A stretch of 53,613 bases of DNA. Source: Chitinophagales bacterium. Lineage in GTDB: Bacteria > Bacteroidota > Bacteroidia > Chitinophagales > S012-47. How positions within the stretch are numbered: the first letter of the stretch is position 1; each line of letters opens with the position of its first letter. A program made the position numbers and the translations under genes. The DNA lies in assembly GCA_026981615.1 (NCBI GenBank), contig JALSIH010000155.1:1-53613 (forward strand), given 5' to 3'. Under the pieces are notes generated by a model that did not search any database, had not been told where the DNA came from, and saw only the letters and a list, made by a program, of their open reading frames with translations. Positions 16,951-29,528 of this stretch are shown here, piece by piece.

Positions 16951-17499
16951 ATGTCTGAAGATACGAAGTGGTATGTATTGCGTGTATTTAGTGGTAAAGA
17001 GCGCAAGATCAAGGATTACCTTGATATGGAAATAGAGCGCGAAGACTGGGGCAATGCAATCAGACAGGTGCTGGTGCCAACCGAAAAGGTGTACAAAATC
17101 AGAAAGGGCAAAAAAGTGATTCAGGAAAGGAACTTCTTTCCGGGATATATTTTGATTGAAGCCAGTCCGCAGGGACTGTCGGGCGATATGATTGCCAACA
17201 TTCGAAGTGCCCCCGGTGTGATGAATTTTCTGGGTGGCGACCATCCGAGCGCACTCAGAAAAACGGAAGTAAACCGTATCCTGGGCAAAGTCGATGAAAT
17301 GTCGGAGTCTACGGCCAGCATGAACGAACCGTTCATTGTGGGCGAGACGGTAAAGATAGTAGACGGGCCCTTTAATGACTTTTTCGGTACCATCGAGGAA
17401 GTGTATGATGAGAAGAAGAAGTTGAAAGTGATCGTGAAGATATTTGGAAGAAGAACTCCCGTGGAGTTGAATTTTATGCAAGTTGAAAAACAGTCTTAA
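16951..17499 (+). CDS. nusG: Transcription termination/antitermination factor NusG
   Basis: NusG binds RNA polymerase beta' and links it to Rho or to the ribosome. The 182-residue protein has the NGN domain at the N-terminus ([19 protein letters not shown], then [10 protein letters not shown]) and a C-terminal KOW domain with [21 protein letters not shown]. Length is normal for the phylum. It is followed two bases later by rplK, so the two are surely co-transcribed. Confidence 0.96.
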   Translation: MSEDTKWYVLRVFSGKERKIKDYLDMEIEREDWGNAIRQVLVPTEKVYKIRKGKKVIQERNFFPGYILIEASPQGLSGDMIANIRSAPGVMNFLGGDHPSALRKTEVNRILGKVDEMSESTASMNEPFIVGETVKIVDGPFNDFFGTIEEVYDEKKKLKVIVKIFGRRTPVELNFMQVEKQS

Positions 17500-17501
17500 C
17501 A

Positions 17502-17954
17502 ATGGCTAAAGAAATAAGTGGCTACATCAAACTGCAGATCAGAGGAGGCCAGGCCAACCCGGCTCCGCCTGTAGGGCCGGCACTGGGTGCCAAAGGGGTG
17601 AACATTATGGAGTTCACCAAACAATTTAATGCACGCACACAAGATAAAATGGGCAAGATGTTGCCGGTGGTTATTACGGTGTATGCAGATAAATCCTTTG
17701 ATTTTATCATCAAAACCACTCCGGCAGCCAACCTCTTGCTGGAAGCGGCCAAGCTCAAAAAAGGATCTCCCGAGCCCAACCGTGTGAAAGTGGGAACGGT
17801 CACCTGGGATCAGGTGCGTGCCATCGCGGAAGAAAAAATGGCCGACCTGAATGCTTTCAAAGTGGAAAGTGCCATGAAAATGATTGCCGGTACGGCACGT
17901 TCGATGGGGCTGGTGGTCAAAGGGACGGCCCCGTGGGAAGAGGCAGAAGCCTGA
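17502..17954 (+). CDS. rplK: 50S ribosomal protein uL11
   Basis: uL11 forms the base of the stalk with 23S rRNA and is near the GTPase centre. The 150-residue protein has the proline-rich N-terminal segment [20 protein letters not shown] and the C-terminal rRNA-binding domain ending in [10 protein letters not shown]. It lies between nusG and rplA in the conserved order. The ATG is not preceded by an SD site. Confidence 0.97.
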   Translation: MAKEISGYIKLQIRGGQANPAPPVGPALGAKGVNIMEFTKQFNARTQDKMGKMLPVVITVYADKSFDFIIKTTPAANLLLEAAKLKKGSPEPNRVKVGTVTWDQVRAIAEEKMADLNAFKVESAMKMIAGTARSMGLVVKGTAPWEEAEA

Positions 17955-17991
17955 TTGTACATTGAATTAATCACACTGAAATAAGAGAACA

Positions 17992-18681
17992 GTGAAAAAG
18001 CTGACAAAGAAAAGAAAACAGGCTGCGGAAAAACTGGAAGAGGGGAAATTGTACCCGCTCGAGGAAGCCGTGAAGCTGGTGAAGGAAGTCAATACGGCCA
18101 ATTTCGATGCCTCCGTGGATACCCACGTGCGCCTCGGAGTGGATCCCCGGAAAGCCGACCAGGCCATCCGCGGAACGGTATCCCTGCCGCATGGCACGGG
18201 TAAGACAAAACGTGTATTGGTTTTCTGTGAACCGGATAAAGAGGAAGAAGCCAAAGCAGCCGGTGCCGATTATGTGGGACTGGATGAATACATTCAGAAA
18301 ATACAGGAGGGATGGCTCGATATCGATGTAGTAATCGCCACTCCGGCTGTCATGCCGAAAATCGCCCGACTCGGTCGTGTTTTGGGGCCGCGAAACCTCA
18401 TGCCGAACCCCAAGGTGGGAACCGTAACGGATAAAATTTCGGAAGCAGTAGCGGACGTGAAGAAAGGAAAGGTTGCATTCAAGGTGGACAAATTCGGAAT
18501 TATCCATTCTACCATCGGGCGGGTATCTTTCACACCAGAGCAGCTTTACGAGAATGCAGAAGCCCTCTATTCCACATTGAAAAGAATGAAACCGGCCTCA
18601 GCCAAAGGGAATTATATGAGATCGGTATATCTGGCCTCTACCATGAGCCCGGGCATACCGGTAGATCCGAAGACGGTTTAA
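17992..18681 (+). CDS. rplA: 50S ribosomal protein uL1
   Basis: uL1 forms the L1 stalk, and in many bacteria it also represses its own operon. The 229-residue protein has the usual [15 protein letters not shown]-type start, the [16 protein letters not shown] region and the C-terminal [16 protein letters not shown]. The start codon is GTG at 17992, and the encoded N-terminus fits relatives well. It lies 37 bases after rplK. I did not find a convincing L1-binding RNA mimic in the leader. Confidence 0.97.
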   Translation: MKKLTKKRKQAAEKLEEGKLYPLEEAVKLVKEVNTANFDASVDTHVRLGVDPRKADQAIRGTVSLPHGTGKTKRVLVFCEPDKEEEAKAAGADYVGLDEYIQKIQEGWLDIDVVIATPAVMPKIARLGRVLGPRNLMPNPKVGTVTDKISEAVADVKKGKVAFKVDKFGIIHSTIGRVSFTPEQLYENAEALYSTLKRMKPASAKGNYMRSVYLASTMSPGIPVDPKTV

Positions 18682-18706
18682 TATCAAGCTTTAAGACAAA
18701 GGACAA

Positions 18707-19240
18707 ATGACAAGAGAAGAAAAAAATAAGGTAATCGATTACCTTCAGAGCAAGTTTGAAGAGAACAGCATCTTTTACGTAACGGACTCTTCGGCCCTGA
18801 CGGTGGCAGAAGTCAATGAGTTGCGGGGCTTGTGTTATGAGAACGGAATCACCATGAAGGTGGCTAAAAACACCCTCGTCAAAAAGGCCCTGAAACGCCT
18901 GGACGAAGAGGGTGATATATACAAGGAAGTGTACGATCTCTTGGTCGGACCGACTTCTATCATGTTTGCCGAAGTCAACAATGCACCCGCAAAGGTCATT
19001 AAAGAATTCAGGAAAAAGCATGAAAAGCCGGTACTCAAGGGTGCTTTCATCGACAAGGCCTTGTACATCGGAGACGACAAAGTGGAAATGCTCTCCAAGC
19101 TGAAATCCAAAGAAGAACTTATTGGCGACATTATTTTCTTACTGCAGTCACCTGCTAAGAATGTGATTTCAGCACTTCAGTCAGGCGGGAAAAACCTGGC
19201 GGGAATTTTGAAAACGCTCTCAGAGCGCGAAGAAAATTAA
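18707..19240 (+). CDS. rplJ: 50S ribosomal protein uL10
   Basis: uL10 anchors bL12 dimers on the ribosome stalk. The 177-residue protein starts MTREEKNKVIDYLQSKF, has the conserved VAKNTLVKKAL segment and ends in a helix that binds bL12. AAAGGA lies close before the ATG, but with only three bases of spacing it is not a strong SD site. It is followed by rplL 34 bases later. Confidence 0.96.
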   Translation: MTREEKNKVIDYLQSKFEENSIFYVTDSSALTVAEVNELRGLCYENGITMKVAKNTLVKKALKRLDEEGDIYKEVYDLLVGPTSIMFAEVNNAPAKVIKEFRKKHEKPVLKGAFIDKALYIGDDKVEMLSKLKSKEELIGDIIFLLQSPAKNVISALQSGGKNLAGILKTLSEREEN

Positions 19241-19274
19241 TCATTGTAACATCACTTAAAAAATCAATAGAAAA

Positions 19275-19655
19275 ATGGCGGATTTAAAAGAATTTGCAGA
19301 ACAGTTGGTGAATCTTTCGGTAAAGGAAGTTAACGAATTGGCTGAGATACTGAAAGAAGAATACGGAATTGAGCCTGCAGCTGCAGCCGGTCCGGTAATG
19401 ATTGCAGGTGGCGATGGCGGTGGAGCCGGAGCAGCCGAAGAGCAAACCGAGTTTGATGTGGTACTCAAAAGCCCCGGTGGTCAGAAACTGGCCGTTGTAA
19501 AACTGGTTAAAGAACTCACCGGACTGGGCCTCAAAGAAGCCAAGGAATTGGTAGACAATGCTCCCAAAGCGGTAAAAGAAGGAGTCTCGAAAGAAGAAGC
19601 TGAAGAAGTAAAATCGAGATTGGAAGAAGCCGGTGCTGAAGTGGAATTGAAATAA
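19275..19655 (+). CDS. rplL: 50S ribosomal protein bL12
   Basis: bL12 recruits translational GTPases. The 126-residue acidic protein has the N-terminal dimer domain (1-33), a flexible Ala/Gly hinge (about 36-56) and the globular C-terminal domain with [19 protein letters not shown] and [16 protein letters not shown]. It is 99 bases from rpoB; no hairpin or clear promoter is seen in that gap, so rpoBC is probably read from the same transcript. Confidence 0.97.
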   Translation: MADLKEFAEQLVNLSVKEVNELAEILKEEYGIEPAAAAGPVMIAGGDGGGAGAAEEQTEFDVVLKSPGGQKLAVVKLVKELTGLGLKEAKELVDNAPKAVKEGVSKEEAEEVKSRLEEAGAEVELK

Positions 19656-19754
19656 TTCCGCTTCGGCTCTTTTCTGTTCTTTTTGCAGTCCTGTAGTGCC
19701 TCCGTGGCCCTATGGGCTTGTTCATTTATTTACTAACAAAAGAATTTTCGCTAT

Positions 19755-22700
19755 ATGGCAGAAATCAAACCCGGCCACAACGGCAGGATTAACTTTGGCG
19801 CTATCAAACAGACCATCGATTATCCCGACCTTCTTGGCATTCAATTGCAGTCTTTTAAAGATTTCTTTCAGCTCGAAACTACACCCGACAACCGAAAAAA
19901 CGAAGGATTATTTAAAGTTTTTTCCGAGAACTTCCCCATCTCTGATGCGCGGAATATTTTTGTGTTGGAGTTTCTGGATTATTTCGTTGACCCGCCCCGC
20001 TATACCATGGAAGAGTGTATAGACAGGGGCTTGACGTATAACGTGCCGCTGAAGGCAAAACTTAAGCTCTCTTGCAACGACCCCGAGCACATTGACTTTG
20101 AAACCATCGTACAGGATGTTTATTTGGGGAATATCCCCTATATGACACCCAAAGGTACCTTCATTATTAATGGTGCCGAGCGGGTGGTGGTCAGCCAGTT
20201 GCATCGTTCTCCGGGGGTATTCTTTGGTCAAAGCGTCCATCCCAACGGTACCAAAATTTATTCTGCACGGGTCATTCCTTTCAAAGGCGCCTGGATGGAA
20301 TTTGCTACCGACATCAACAACGTGATGTATGCCTATATCGACCGGAAGAAGAAGTTTCCGGTGACCACTCTGCTTCGTGCCATTGATTACGAAACGGATA
20401 AAGATATTCTCGATCTCTTCGGCCTGGCCGAAGAAATCAAAGTGAATAAAAGGAACCTGAAAAAAGCCATCGGTCGCAAACTGGCTGCACGTGTGCTGCG
20501 CAGCTGGATTGAAGATTTTGTGGACGAGGATACCGGTGAAGTGGTTTCTATCGAGCGGAATGAGGTGATCCTGGATCGCAATACCGTATTGGATGAAGAC
20601 AATATCGAGCTGATTCTCGATACGGATGTAAAAGCCATCGAACTGCAAAAAGAAGGAGAATCGGAAGATTACTCCATCATTTACAATACCCTGCAAAAAG
20701 ATACTTCCAACTCCGAACTGGAAGCGGTTCAGCATATCTATCGCCAGCTGAGAGGTTCCGATCCGCCCGATGACGATACGGCCCGGGGCATTATTGACAA
20801 GCTTTTCTTTTCTGATAAGCGCTATGACCTCGGAGAAGTGGGACGATACAAAATCAATAAAAAGCTGGGTCTTGATATTGACATCGAAACACGGGTGCTG
20901 ACCAAGCGGGATATGATTTCCATCATCAAATACCTGGTGGAACTGATCAACCAAAAAGCGGAAATTGATGATATCGACCACTTGAGCAACAGACGCGTGC
21001 GAACGGTGGGAGAACAACTTTATGCGCAGTTTGGCGTGGGCCTGGCCCGCATGGCCCGCACCATTCGCGAGCGAATGAATGTGCGTGACAATGAAGTGTT
21101 TACACCCGTTGACCTGATCAACGCCCGAACGCTTTCCTCGGTTATTAACTCCTTCTTCGGTACCAGCCAGTTGTCGCAGTTTCTGGATCAGACCAATCCC
21201 CTGTCGGAAATCACGCACAAACGCAGGATTTCGGCACTGGGGCCGGGCGGCCTCTCGCGTGAGCGTGCCGGATTCGAGGTGCGCGATGTGCACTATTCCC
21301 ACTATGGACGCCTGTGCACCATCGAAACCCCGGAAGGGCCCAATATCGGTCTGATTTCCACGCTTTGCGTACATGCCAAAATCAATAAAATGGGCTTCAT
21401 CGAGACGCCCTACCTGAAAGTGGAAGACGGTACGGTGAAGTGGGAGAAGTCTGCCCGCTATCTTTCGGCCGAGGAAGAAGATCAAATGAAGATCGCCCAG
21501 GCCAATGCCCTGGTTGATGAGAAAGGCAAATTCAAGAGCGACCGGATTAAATGCCACTATCATGGTGACTTCCCGATCCTGGCTCCGGATGAAATCGACT
21601 ATATCGATGTAGCGCCCAACCAGATTGTAGGGGTCTCCGCTTCGCTGATTCCTTTCCTTGAGCATGATGATGCCAACCGGGCACTCATGGGATCGAACAT
21701 GCAGCGCCAGTCGGTGCCGCTGATGAAGCCCGAATCACCCATCGTGGGTACGGGCCTCGAAGCAAGAGCCGCACGCGACTCACGCATGCTGATCAATGCC
21801 GAAGGCAGAGGTGTGGTAGAATATGTGGACTCCAAAGAGATACATGTTCGCTACGAGCGCAGCGAATCGGATCGCCTCGTAAGCTTTGAGGATGATAAGA
21901 AAGTGTATAAACTGACCAAGTTTCAGCGTACGAACCAGGGATCGAGCATCAACCTGAAACCTATTGTGAAAAAAGGCGACAAGGTGGAAGCCGGACAAAT
22001 CCTTTGCGAGGGATATGCCACGCAAAACGGTGAGTTGGCACTCGGGCAGAATATGAAGGTAGCCTTCATGCCCTGGAAAGGGTACAACTTTGAGGATGCC
22101 ATCGTGATATCCGAAAGGGTGGTGCGCGAGGATGTTTATACCTCTATCCATATTGAGGAGTTTGATATGGAAGTGCGCGATACGAAGCTGGGGGAAGAGG
22201 AACTGACCCCGGATATCCCGAATGTCAGCGAAGAAGCCACCAAGGATCTGGACGAGAACGGAATTATTCGTTTGGGAGCCAGAATCAAAGAAGGCGATAT
22301 CATCATCGGCAAGATCACCCCGAAAGGAGAATCGGACCCGACACCCGAAGAAAAACTTCTGCGTGCCATCTTTGGCGACAAAGCCGGAGACGTGAAAGAT
22401 GCTTCTCTGAAAGCTCCGCCCTCTTCGCATGGCGTGGTCATTCGCAAGCAACTTTATGCCCGCAAGAAGAAAGACAAGTTCAGCAAGCAGAAAGAAAAGA
22501 TTGCGCTTGAGAAGCTGGAAACACAGCACCAGAAGAAGCTGGCCGAACTGAAAGAAAAACTGATCAAAAAGCTGGTGGCCATCACACGCAACCGCGTGAC
22601 AGAAGGCATCTCGAATGTGTATAAAGAAGAGCTGATTCCGAAAGGAACCAAGCTGAATGAGAAAAATCTCGCAAGCCTCGAATTCGACAAAATCGATACC

Positions 22701-23567
22701 AATAACTGGATGCGGGATCAGGAAGCCAATGACCTGATCAAAAGGCTGATACACAATTATACCATCAAAGTCAACGAAGAAAACGGCTGGTACAAGCGGG
22801 AGAAATTCAACATCACGATAGGCGATGAGCTGCCGACAGGCGTACTCAAGCTGGCCAAAGTCTACGTAGCCAAAAAGCGCAAGCTGAAAGTAGGGGACAA
22901 GCTGGCCGGTCGTCACGGAAACAAAGGGATTGTGGCCCGTATTGTACGGGACGAAGACATGCCGTTTCTGGATGACGGAACTCCGGTGGACATCGTATTG
23001 AACCCCCTGGGTGTGCCTTCGAGGATGAACCTCGGACAGATTTACGAGACGGTGCTCGGCTGGGCCGGTGAAAAACTGGGCCTCAAGTTCAGTACGCCCA
23101 TATTTGACGGTGCGAAGATTGAGGATATTGAAAAATACATTAACAAGGCAGGTCTGCCGAAGCTGGGTACCACCTATCTCTATGACGGGGAAACGGGCGA
23201 CCGCTTCCATCAGCCGGCCACGGTAGGTGTAATCTATATGCTCAAGCTCTCGCACATGGTCGATGACAAGATGCACGCCCGGTCGATCGGTCCGTACTCA
23301 CTCATCACACAACAACCCCTCGGTGGTAAAGCACAATTTGGTGGTCAGCGACTGGGTGAGATGGAAGTGTGGGCCCTCGAAGCCTACGGTGCAGCCAATA
23401 TTCTGCAGGAACTGCTGACGGTCAAGTCGGATGATATCCTCGGAAGGGCAAAGACCTATGAGGCCATCGTGAAAGGCGACAACCTGCCCACACCGAGTAT
23501 GCCCGAGTCATTCAATGTGCTCCTGCATGAATTGCGCGGGCTGGCCCTTGATCTGAAATTTGATTAA
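19755..23567 (+). CDS. rpoB: RNA polymerase subunit beta
   Basis: The 1270-residue beta subunit has all the usual landmarks: [13 protein letters not shown], the rifampicin region with [15 protein letters not shown] (471-485) then [25 protein letters not shown], the flap and the C-terminal [20 protein letters not shown]. At the main resistance positions the residues are the sensitive types (Q, D, H, S), so sensitivity is expected as far as this gene shows. A lysine-rich insertion at about 895-945 is typical of this phylum. rpoC follows after 21 bases. Confidence 0.98.
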   Translation: MAEIKPGHNGRINFGAIKQTIDYPDLLGIQLQSFKDFFQLETTPDNRKNEGLFKVFSENFPISDARNIFVLEFLDYFVDPPRYTMEECIDRGLTYNVPLKAKLKLSCNDPEHIDFETIVQDVYLGNIPYMTPKGTFIINGAERVVVSQLHRSPGVFFGQSVHPNGTKIYSARVIPFKGAWMEFATDINNVMYAYIDRKKKFPVTTLLRAIDYETDKDILDLFGLAEEIKVNKRNLKKAIGRKLAARVLRSWIEDFVDEDTGEVVSIERNEVILDRNTVLDEDNIELILDTDVKAIELQKEGESEDYSIIYNTLQKDTSNSELEAVQHIYRQLRGSDPPDDDTARGIIDKLFFSDKRYDLGEVGRYKINKKLGLDIDIETRVLTKRDMISIIKYLVELINQKAEIDDIDHLSNRRVRTVGEQLYAQFGVGLARMARTIRERMNVRDNEVFTPVDLINARTLSSVINSFFGTSQLSQFLDQTNPLSEITHKRRISALGPGGLSRERAGFEVRDVHYSHYGRLCTIETPEGPNIGLISTLCVHAKINKMGFIETPYLKVEDGTVKWEKSARYLSAEEEDQMKIAQANALVDEKGKFKSDRIKCHYHGDFPILAPDEIDYIDVAPNQIVGVSASLIPFLEHDDANRALMGSNMQRQSVPLMKPESPIVGTGLEARAARDSRMLINAEGRGVVEYVDSKEIHVRYERSESDRLVSFEDDKKVYKLTKFQRTNQGSSINLKPIVKKGDKVEAGQILCEGYATQNGELALGQNMKVAFMPWKGYNFEDAIVISERVVREDVYTSIHIEEFDMEVRDTKLGEEELTPDIPNVSEEATKDLDENGIIRLGARIKEGDIIIGKITPKGESDPTPEEKLLRAIFGDKAGDVKDASLKAPPSSHGVVIRKQLYARKKKDKFSKQKEKIALEKLETQHQKKLAELKEKLIKKLVAITRNRVTEGISNVYKEELIPKGTKLNEKNLASLEFDKIDTNNWMRDQEANDLIKRLIHNYTIKVNEENGWYKREKFNITIGDELPTGVLKLAKVYVAKKRKLKVGDKLAGRHGNKGIVARIVRDEDMPFLDDGTPVDIVLNPLGVPSRMNLGQIYETVLGWAGEKLGLKFSTPIFDGAKIEDIEKYINKAGLPKLGTTYLYDGETGDRFHQPATVGVIYMLKLSHMVDDKMHARSIGPYSLITQQPLGGKAQFGGQRLGEMEVWALEAYGAANILQELLTVKSDDILGRAKTYEAIVKGDNLPTPSMPESFNVLLHELRGLALDLKFD

Positions 23568-23588
23568 TAACTTAAATGAGGTTTTTCT

Positions 23589-26500
23589 ATGCCTTTTAAG
23601 AAAGATAACAGAGTCAACACAGACTTTAAAAAAGTAACCATTACACTTTCGTCTCCGGATGCCATTCTGGAGAGATCCTACGGAGAGGTCAAAAAACCCG
23701 AGACGATCAACTACCGGACCTACAAGCCCGAGATGGATGGTTTGTTCTGCGAGCGGATTTTCGGCCCTACCAAGGATTATGAATGTTATTGCGGGAAGTA
23801 CAAGCGGATTCGTTACAAAGGCATTGTCTGCGACCGCTGCGGTGTAGAGGTGACAGAGAAGAAAGTGAGGCGCGAGCGCATGGGACACATCAAGCTGGTT
23901 GTCCCGATCGTACACATCTGGTATTTCAAGTCACTGCCCAATAAGATCGGATACCTGCTGGGCCTTTCTTCCAAAAAACTCGAATCGGTCATTTATTATG
24001 AACGATATCTGGTCATCAATGCCGGCATCAAAGAGGATGAAGGTGTGGCACGCATGGACCTCATTACGGAGGAAGAGTACCTCGAGATTCTCGAATCGCT
24101 GCCACCGGAGAATCAGCAATTGCCGGACGAAGACCCGCAGAAATTTGTAGCCAAGATGGGAGCCGATGCGGTAGAGGACATTCTCGGGCGCATCGACCTG
24201 GATGAATTGTCGTATAAACTGAGACACCAGGCAGCCACCGAAACTTCGCAGCAGCGAAAAGCCGAGGCATTGAAGCGCCTCAGTGTGGTAGAAGCCTTTC
24301 GTGAAGGAAACAAGCGCATCGAAAACAATCCGCAATGGATGGTGGTGCGTTACCTGCCTGTCATCCCGCCCGAATTGCGCCCCTTGGTTCCCCTGGACGG
24401 GGGCCGCTTTGCCAGTTCGGACCTCAACGACTTGTACCGAAGGGTGATCATCCGCAACAACAGGCTCAAAAGACTGATTGAAATCAAAGCCCCCGAGGTG
24501 ATCCTGCGGAATGAAAAACGCATGCTCCAGGAAGCGGTGGACTCGCTCTTCGACAATTCGAGGAAATCGAGTGCCGTGAAAGCCGAAGGAGGCCGTGCCC
24601 TGAAATCGCTCAGCGATGTACTCAAAGGCAAGCAGGGGCGATTTCGTCAAAACCTGCTCGGTAAAAGGGTCGACTACTCCGGCCGTTCGGTCATCGTGGT
24701 GGGTCCTGAGCTGAAGCTGCACGAGTGCGGTATCCCGAAAGATATGGCAGCGGAACTCTTCAAACCTTTTATCATTCGCAAGCTCATCGAGCGGGGCATT
24801 GTGAAAACCGTGAAGTCAGCCAAAAAACTGGTTGATCGAAAGGACAACGTGATCTGGGATATCCTGGAAAACATCATGAAAGGACACCCGGTGATGCTCA
24901 ACCGGGCGCCAACGCTTCACCGTCTTTCGATTCAGGCCTTCCAGCCAAAACTCATTGAAGGCAAAGCCATTCAGTTGCACCCCCTCGTTTGTACGGCATT
25001 CAATGCCGACTTTGACGGTGACCAGATGGCCGTGCATCTTCCGCTGGGCAGTGCAGCCATACTCGAAGCACAAATGCTGCTGCTTTCGGCACACAACATT
25101 CTGAATCCTCAAAACGGAACCCCCATCACCCTTCCTTCGCAGGATATGGTATTGGGACTCTATTATATCACCAAGGAAAAACGCTCGACCCGCTCGGTGA
25201 AAGTGCGTGGCGAGGGCATGACCTTTTATGGTCCCGAAGAAGTGGAAATCGCCTACAGCGAAGGAAAAATTGACCTTCATGCGGTGATCAAGCTGAAAAC
25301 CACCATTGAAGACGAGGAGGCGGGGGAATTGGTTAGCCGCGTGATCGAGACCACAGTCGGAAGGGTCATCTTCAATGCCGTGGTACCCGAAAAAGTAGGG
25401 TTTATCAATGAACTGCTGACGAAAAAGAATCTGAGAAAGATCATCAGCCGGGTGATTGATCGTACCGACAATGTGACAACCACGAAGTTTCTGGATGATA
25501 TTAAAAAACTCGGTTTTTACTGGGCCTTCAAGGGCGGGCTTTCCTTTAATCTGAGTGACCTGATCATCCCGAAGGAGAAGTATGAATTCCTGGCCGAAGC
25601 TCAAAAAGAAGTGGATGAGGTCTGGGAAAATTATAACATGGGCTTTATCACCAACAACGAGCGCTACAATCAGATTATCGATATCTGGACGCGGGTCAAC
25701 TCACGCATTACGGGCATTCTGCTCGACAGTCTGAGCAAAGACAAGCAGGGCTTCAATTCGGTGTATATGATGCTCGACTCGGGTGCACGGGGTTCGAAAG
25801 AACAAATCCGGCAGCTCGGAGGCATCCGGGGGCTGATGGCCAAACCGCGAAAATCCGGAGCCACCGGAGGCGGGGAAATTATCGAAAACCCGATTCTTTC
25901 AAACCTGAAAGAAGGCCTCTCGGTGCTGGAATATTTTATCTCTACGCACGGTGCGCGCAAAGGTCTGGCTGATACGGCTCTGAAGACAGCCGATGCCGGT
26001 TATCTGACAAGGCGTTTGGTCGATGTGGCACAGGATGTGGTCATCACCGATGAGGATTGTGGCACATTGCGCGGAATTGAAATTGAACCGCTCAAAGACA
26101 ACGAAGATGTGGTGGAACCCCTGGCCGAGCGCATTGCGGGTCGGGTAAACCTCCATGACGTATATCATCCGGTGACGGATGAATTATTGGTTGAAGCCGG
26201 AGAGGAAATTGATGAAAAATTGGCACATCGCATTGAGGATGCAGGTATAGAAAAAATTGAAATCCGCTCGGTACTCACCTGTGAATCGAGAAGGGGCGTT
26301 TGTGTGAAATGCTACGGAAGAAATCTGACCAATAATCAAACTGCACAAAAAGGAGATGTGGTCGGTATCATTGCAGCCCAGTCGATTGGTGAACCGGGTA
26401 CACAGCTGACACTGCGTACTTTCCACGTTGGTGGTACGGCTTCGCACGCAGCTACCGAGTCGAAACTGGTCTCGAAGTTTGACGGAGTGATTGAGTTTGA

Positions 26501-27923
26501 CGGCATAAAAACCGTTGAATTTATTGATGAAGAAGGTGAAAAACACCTTCGGGTGCTGGGACGTACCGGTGAGGTGCGCATTCTGGAAGCGAAAACCAAA
26601 AAGCAACTGTCGGCCAATCACATTCCTTACGGTTCCGAGCTTTTGGTGAAGAACGGGAAGAAAGTGAAAAAAGGCGATGTGATTGCCACTTGGGACCCAT
26701 ACAATGCCGTCATTCTTTCCGAATTCGAAGGGGAAATCAGCTTTGAGAATATCATCGAAGGGGTTACCGTTCGGGAGGAAGTGGATGAGCAGACGGGTCA
26801 CCGCGAGAAAGTACTGATCGAGTCAAGGGACAAGAAAATGATCCCGGGCATACAGATCATCGACAAGAAAGGAAATGTGCTGAGAAACTACAATATTCCG
26901 GTAGGTGCACACATATCCGTGGATGAGGGTGAAAAAGTAAGAGCCGGGCAGGTGATTGTAAAGATCCCCCGAATCCTTGGTAAGATCCGTGATATTACGG
27001 GTGGTTTGCCACGGGTAACAGAGCTCTTTGAAGCACGCAACCCGTCCAACCCGGCTGTGGTGTCGGAAATTGACGGGGTGGTAAGTTTCGGTGGTATCAA
27101 GCGGGGTAACCGCGAGATTATCATAGAGTCGAAAGACGGAGTGAAGAAAAAATATCTCGTACCGCTGACCAAGCACATCCTCGTACAGGACAATGACTTT
27201 GTGACGGCAGGTTATCCGCTTTCGGACGGAGCCATCACACCGGCCGATATTCTGTCGATTAAAGGGCCTTTTGCCGTGCAGAAGTACATTGTTAATGAGA
27301 TCCAGGAGGTATATCGCCTGCAGGGTGTGAAAATCAATGACAAGCACATTGAGGTGATTGTGCGCCAAATGATGCGCAAAGTGAAGATAGAAGATGCCGG
27401 AGATACCCGTTTCCTTGAAGGGGAAGCCGTGGATAAATTCGAATTCATCGAGGAGAATGACAAGCTCTATGACAAAAAAGTGGTGATGGAGCCGGGTGAT
27501 TCCAATAAGCTGAAAGCCGGGCAAATCGTCTCGCTTCGACAATTGAGAGAGGAAAATTCTTACCTCAAACGAAACGACCTGAAGCCCGTGGAATTCCGGG
27601 ATGTCAAGCTGGCAACGTCTTCTCCGCTTTTGCAGGGTATTACCAAATCCTCACTCGGAACGCAAAGCTGGATTTCGGCTGCATCCTTCCAGGAAACGAC
27701 CAAAGTGCTCAGCACGGCCTCTATTGCTGCCAAGGAGGATTACCTCATGGGACTGAAGGAGAATGTGATCGTGGGTCACAAAATTCCGGCAGGAACCGGC
27801 CTGCGCGAGTTTGAAGGTATCATCGTGGGGTCAAAAGAAGAGTATGACCGGTTGATGGCCAAAAAGCAAATGAGAAATGAAGAAGAGGTGATAGAGGAGG
27901 AGAGCGAAGCTCAGGAAGGATAG
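23589..27923 (+). CDS. rpoC: RNA polymerase subunit beta'
   Basis: The 1444-residue beta' subunit contains the N-terminal zinc site ([13 protein letters not shown] then CDRCGVEV), the active-site loop NADFDGDQ at 472-479 with metal-binding D474, D476 and D478, the trigger loop region, the second zinc site ([15 protein letters not shown]) and the C-terminal [17 protein letters not shown]. An expanded region between about 940 and 1250 includes barrel-like modules as in other Bacteroidota. A terminator follows at 27952-28000. Confidence 0.98.
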   Translation: MPFKKDNRVNTDFKKVTITLSSPDAILERSYGEVKKPETINYRTYKPEMDGLFCERIFGPTKDYECYCGKYKRIRYKGIVCDRCGVEVTEKKVRRERMGHIKLVVPIVHIWYFKSLPNKIGYLLGLSSKKLESVIYYERYLVINAGIKEDEGVARMDLITEEEYLEILESLPPENQQLPDEDPQKFVAKMGADAVEDILGRIDLDELSYKLRHQAATETSQQRKAEALKRLSVVEAFREGNKRIENNPQWMVVRYLPVIPPELRPLVPLDGGRFASSDLNDLYRRVIIRNNRLKRLIEIKAPEVILRNEKRMLQEAVDSLFDNSRKSSAVKAEGGRALKSLSDVLKGKQGRFRQNLLGKRVDYSGRSVIVVGPELKLHECGIPKDMAAELFKPFIIRKLIERGIVKTVKSAKKLVDRKDNVIWDILENIMKGHPVMLNRAPTLHRLSIQAFQPKLIEGKAIQLHPLVCTAFNADFDGDQMAVHLPLGSAAILEAQMLLLSAHNILNPQNGTPITLPSQDMVLGLYYITKEKRSTRSVKVRGEGMTFYGPEEVEIAYSEGKIDLHAVIKLKTTIEDEEAGELVSRVIETTVGRVIFNAVVPEKVGFINELLTKKNLRKIISRVIDRTDNVTTTKFLDDIKKLGFYWAFKGGLSFNLSDLIIPKEKYEFLAEAQKEVDEVWENYNMGFITNNERYNQIIDIWTRVNSRITGILLDSLSKDKQGFNSVYMMLDSGARGSKEQIRQLGGIRGLMAKPRKSGATGGGEIIENPILSNLKEGLSVLEYFISTHGARKGLADTALKTADAGYLTRRLVDVAQDVVITDEDCGTLRGIEIEPLKDNEDVVEPLAERIAGRVNLHDVYHPVTDELLVEAGEEIDEKLAHRIEDAGIEKIEIRSVLTCESRRGVCVKCYGRNLTNNQTAQKGDVVGIIAAQSIGEPGTQLTLRTFHVGGTASHAATESKLVSKFDGVIEFDGIKTVEFIDEEGEKHLRVLGRTGEVRILEAKTKKQLSANHIPYGSELLVKNGKKVKKGDVIATWDPYNAVILSEFEGEISFENIIEGVTVREEVDEQTGHREKVLIESRDKKMIPGIQIIDKKGNVLRNYNIPVGAHISVDEGEKVRAGQVIVKIPRILGKIRDITGGLPRVTELFEARNPSNPAVVSEIDGVVSFGGIKRGNREIIIESKDGVKKKYLVPLTKHILVQDNDFVTAGYPLSDGAITPADILSIKGPFAVQKYIVNEIQEVYRLQGVKINDKHIEVIVRQMMRKVKIEDAGDTRFLEGEAVDKFEFIEENDKLYDKKVVMEPGDSNKLKAGQIVSLRQLREENSYLKRNDLKPVEFRDVKLATSSPLLQGITKSSLGTQSWISAASFQETTKVLSTASIAAKEDYLMGLKENVIVGHKIPAGTGLREFEGIIVGSKEEYDRLMAKKQMRNEEEVIEEESEAQEG

Positions 27924-27951
27924 ATTTTCATTTCTTTGCCAAATAAGGAAG

Positions 27952-28000
27952 AAGCCGGAAGGCATGACTATATTTGTAGTCTTGCTTACCGGCTTTTTTT
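27952..28000 (+). terminator. Terminator after rpoC
   Basis: AAGCCGG (27952-27958) pairs with CCGGCTT (27989-27995), with an inner GACTA/TAGTC stem, followed by a run of seven T (27994-28000). It closes the long secE-rpoC transcript. Its loop contains a -7 box. Confidence 0.8.
27969..27976 (+). promoter_or_regulatory. -7 box (TATATTTG) inside the rpoC terminator
   Basis: Exact TAnnTTTG match in the loop region of the hairpin, 45 bases before the ATG of the DUF3467 gene. It is the only box in the gap, so it may drive that gene. Confidence 0.4.
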
Positions 28001-28021
28001 ATTAAAACAATCGAAAAGATT

Positions 28022-28360
28022 ATGGCAGACGACAAAAAAAATCCCAATGCACCCCAGGAAGGCGCATTGAACATAGAGCTATCGGAAGATGTGGCGGAAG
28101 GGATCTACTCCAATCTGGCAATCATTACCCACAGCAACAGTGAGTTTATCATTGACTTTATCAAGGTCTTGCCGGGTGTGCCCAAGGCCAAAGTAAAATC
28201 AAGAATTTTGCTGACACCTCAGCATGCCAAAAGGCTGGTCAATGCGCTGCAGGACAATATCTCGAAGTACGAGCAGCACCATGGCAAGATAGCGGATACA
28301 GGCTCGGGCCCCGGCCCCAATATGCCGATGAATTTCGGAGGACCTACCGCCCAGGCATAA
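28022..28360 (+). CDS. DUF3467 family protein
   Basis: This 112-residue soluble protein has the DUF3467 pattern: LNIELSEDVAEGIYSNLAII, then HSNSEFIIDFIKVLPG and a SRILLTPQHAKRLVNALQDN segment, with a flexible Gly/Pro/Asn C-terminus. The family is common right after rpoC in Bacteroidota, and its role is not known. The position suggests a link with transcription, but this is only inference. It is followed 10 bases later by purK. Confidence 0.88.
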   Translation: MADDKKNPNAPQEGALNIELSEDVAEGIYSNLAIITHSNSEFIIDFIKVLPGVPKAKVKSRILLTPQHAKRLVNALQDNISKYEQHHGKIADTGSGPGPNMPMNFGGPTAQA

Positions 28361-28370
28361 TCAAACCGGC

Positions 28371-29528
28371 ATGCAACAAGCCTATTCACCATCCCGCTAC
28401 CGCATAGGAATCCTCGGAGGAGGGCAATTGGGCAAAATGTTGCTCGAAGCGGCTTCACGCTGGGACCTTAATATCCATGTGCTGGACCCCGACCCCGCCT
28501 GTCCGGCCTCCGGATTAACCCGCAATCTTTGCGTAGGATCATTTCGCGATTATGACGAGGTGCTTCGTTTTGGTGAAAAAATGGATTACCTCACAATAGA
28601 AATCGAAGATGTAAATACGGATGCCCTGAAAGTACTTGAGAAAAAAGGCGTATTGATCCACCCCTCTCCGGCAGCCATCGAAAGAATTCGCGACAAGGGC
28701 CTTCAGAAGCAGTTTCTCCGCTCCCACGAGATCCCGACCGCTGATTTCCGGCTCTTCGATGACCGGAATGCCATTGAAGCTGCTCTTGCTTCAGGAGAAC
28801 TTCACTTTCCCTTTGTACAGAAGCTGCGAACAGGCGGCTATGACGGAAGAGGGGTACAGCTCATTCGCTCGAGGGCGGAAATGCAGAAATGCATGGATGG
28901 TCCTTCGCTCCTCGAAGATCTTGTAGAAGTGAAAAAGGAACTGGCAGTCATCTGCGCCCGCAATGCACGGGGCGAGTTGAGCTGCTATCCGGCCGTAGAG
29001 ATGGTTTTTGATCCGCGTGCCAACCTGCTGGAGTATCTTCTGGCACCGGCCCGCATCGAAGAGGATAAATTGCGCGAGGCCGAAGTGCTGGCCCGCAAAT
29101 GTATAAAAGCATTTGACATATCGGGGCTCCTGGCCGTAGAGTTGTTTTTGGATGACCGGGACCGGCTATGGGTCAATGAGGTGGCCCCCAGGCCGCACAA
29201 CAGCGGCCATCATACCATCGAAAGTGCATGGACTTCCCAGTTTGAACAGCACCTGAGGGCCATCCTCAACTTGCCGCTCGGGCCGGCAGGCCTGCACCAT
29301 TCCGCTGCGATGATCAATCTTCTCGGAAGCGAGGGGGCCGAGGGAGAAGCTCAGGTAGAGGGCTTTGAAGAGGCCTTGGGCATGGAAAGGGTTTTTGTAC
29401 ATCTCTATGGTAAAAAGAAAACAAGACCATTCCGGAAAATGGGGCATGTAACCCTCATTGATGACAGCGGGCAGCGGGCCGTTGAGAAAGTGAAATACAT
29501 TCGAAACCTGTTAAAAATACGATCATGA
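28371..29528 (+). CDS. purK: N5-carboxyaminoimidazole ribonucleotide synthase
   Basis: PurK makes N5-CAIR from AIR, ATP and bicarbonate in purine synthesis. The 385-residue ATP-grasp protein starts with [16 protein letters not shown] (Rossmann-like N-domain), has [15 protein letters not shown] in the ATP-binding part and [17 protein letters not shown] in the catalytic part. The last bases overlap the purE ATG by four (ATGA), so translation is probably coupled. Confidence 0.95.
   Translation: MQQAYSPSRYRIGILGGGQLGKMLLEAASRWDLNIHVLDPDPACPASGLTRNLCVGSFRDYDEVLRFGEKMDYLTIEIEDVNTDALKVLEKKGVLIHPSPAAIERIRDKGLQKQFLRSHEIPTADFRLFDDRNAIEAALASGELHFPFVQKLRTGGYDGRGVQLIRSRAEMQKCMDGPSLLEDLVEVKKELAVICARNARGELSCYPAVEMVFDPRANLLEYLLAPARIEEDKLREAEVLARKCIKAFDISGLLAVELFLDDRDRLWVNEVAPRPHNSGHHTIESAWTSQFEQHLRAILNLPLGPAGLHHSAAMINLLGSEGAEGEAQVEGFEEALGMERVFVHLYGKKKTRPFRKMGHVTLIDDSGQRAVEKVKYIRNLLKIRS

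Noticed and set aside
19908-21665. Long open frame on the minus strand opposite rpoB (585 codons)
   Set aside because: It lies wholly antisense to a conserved gene, has no signal or domain that I recognise, and its composition is that of a shadow of the rpoB codon pattern.
21780-23276. Second long minus-strand frame opposite rpoB (498 codons)
   Set aside because: Same reason; the protein is His- and Phe-rich as expected for the reverse complement of a Glu/Lys-rich gene.
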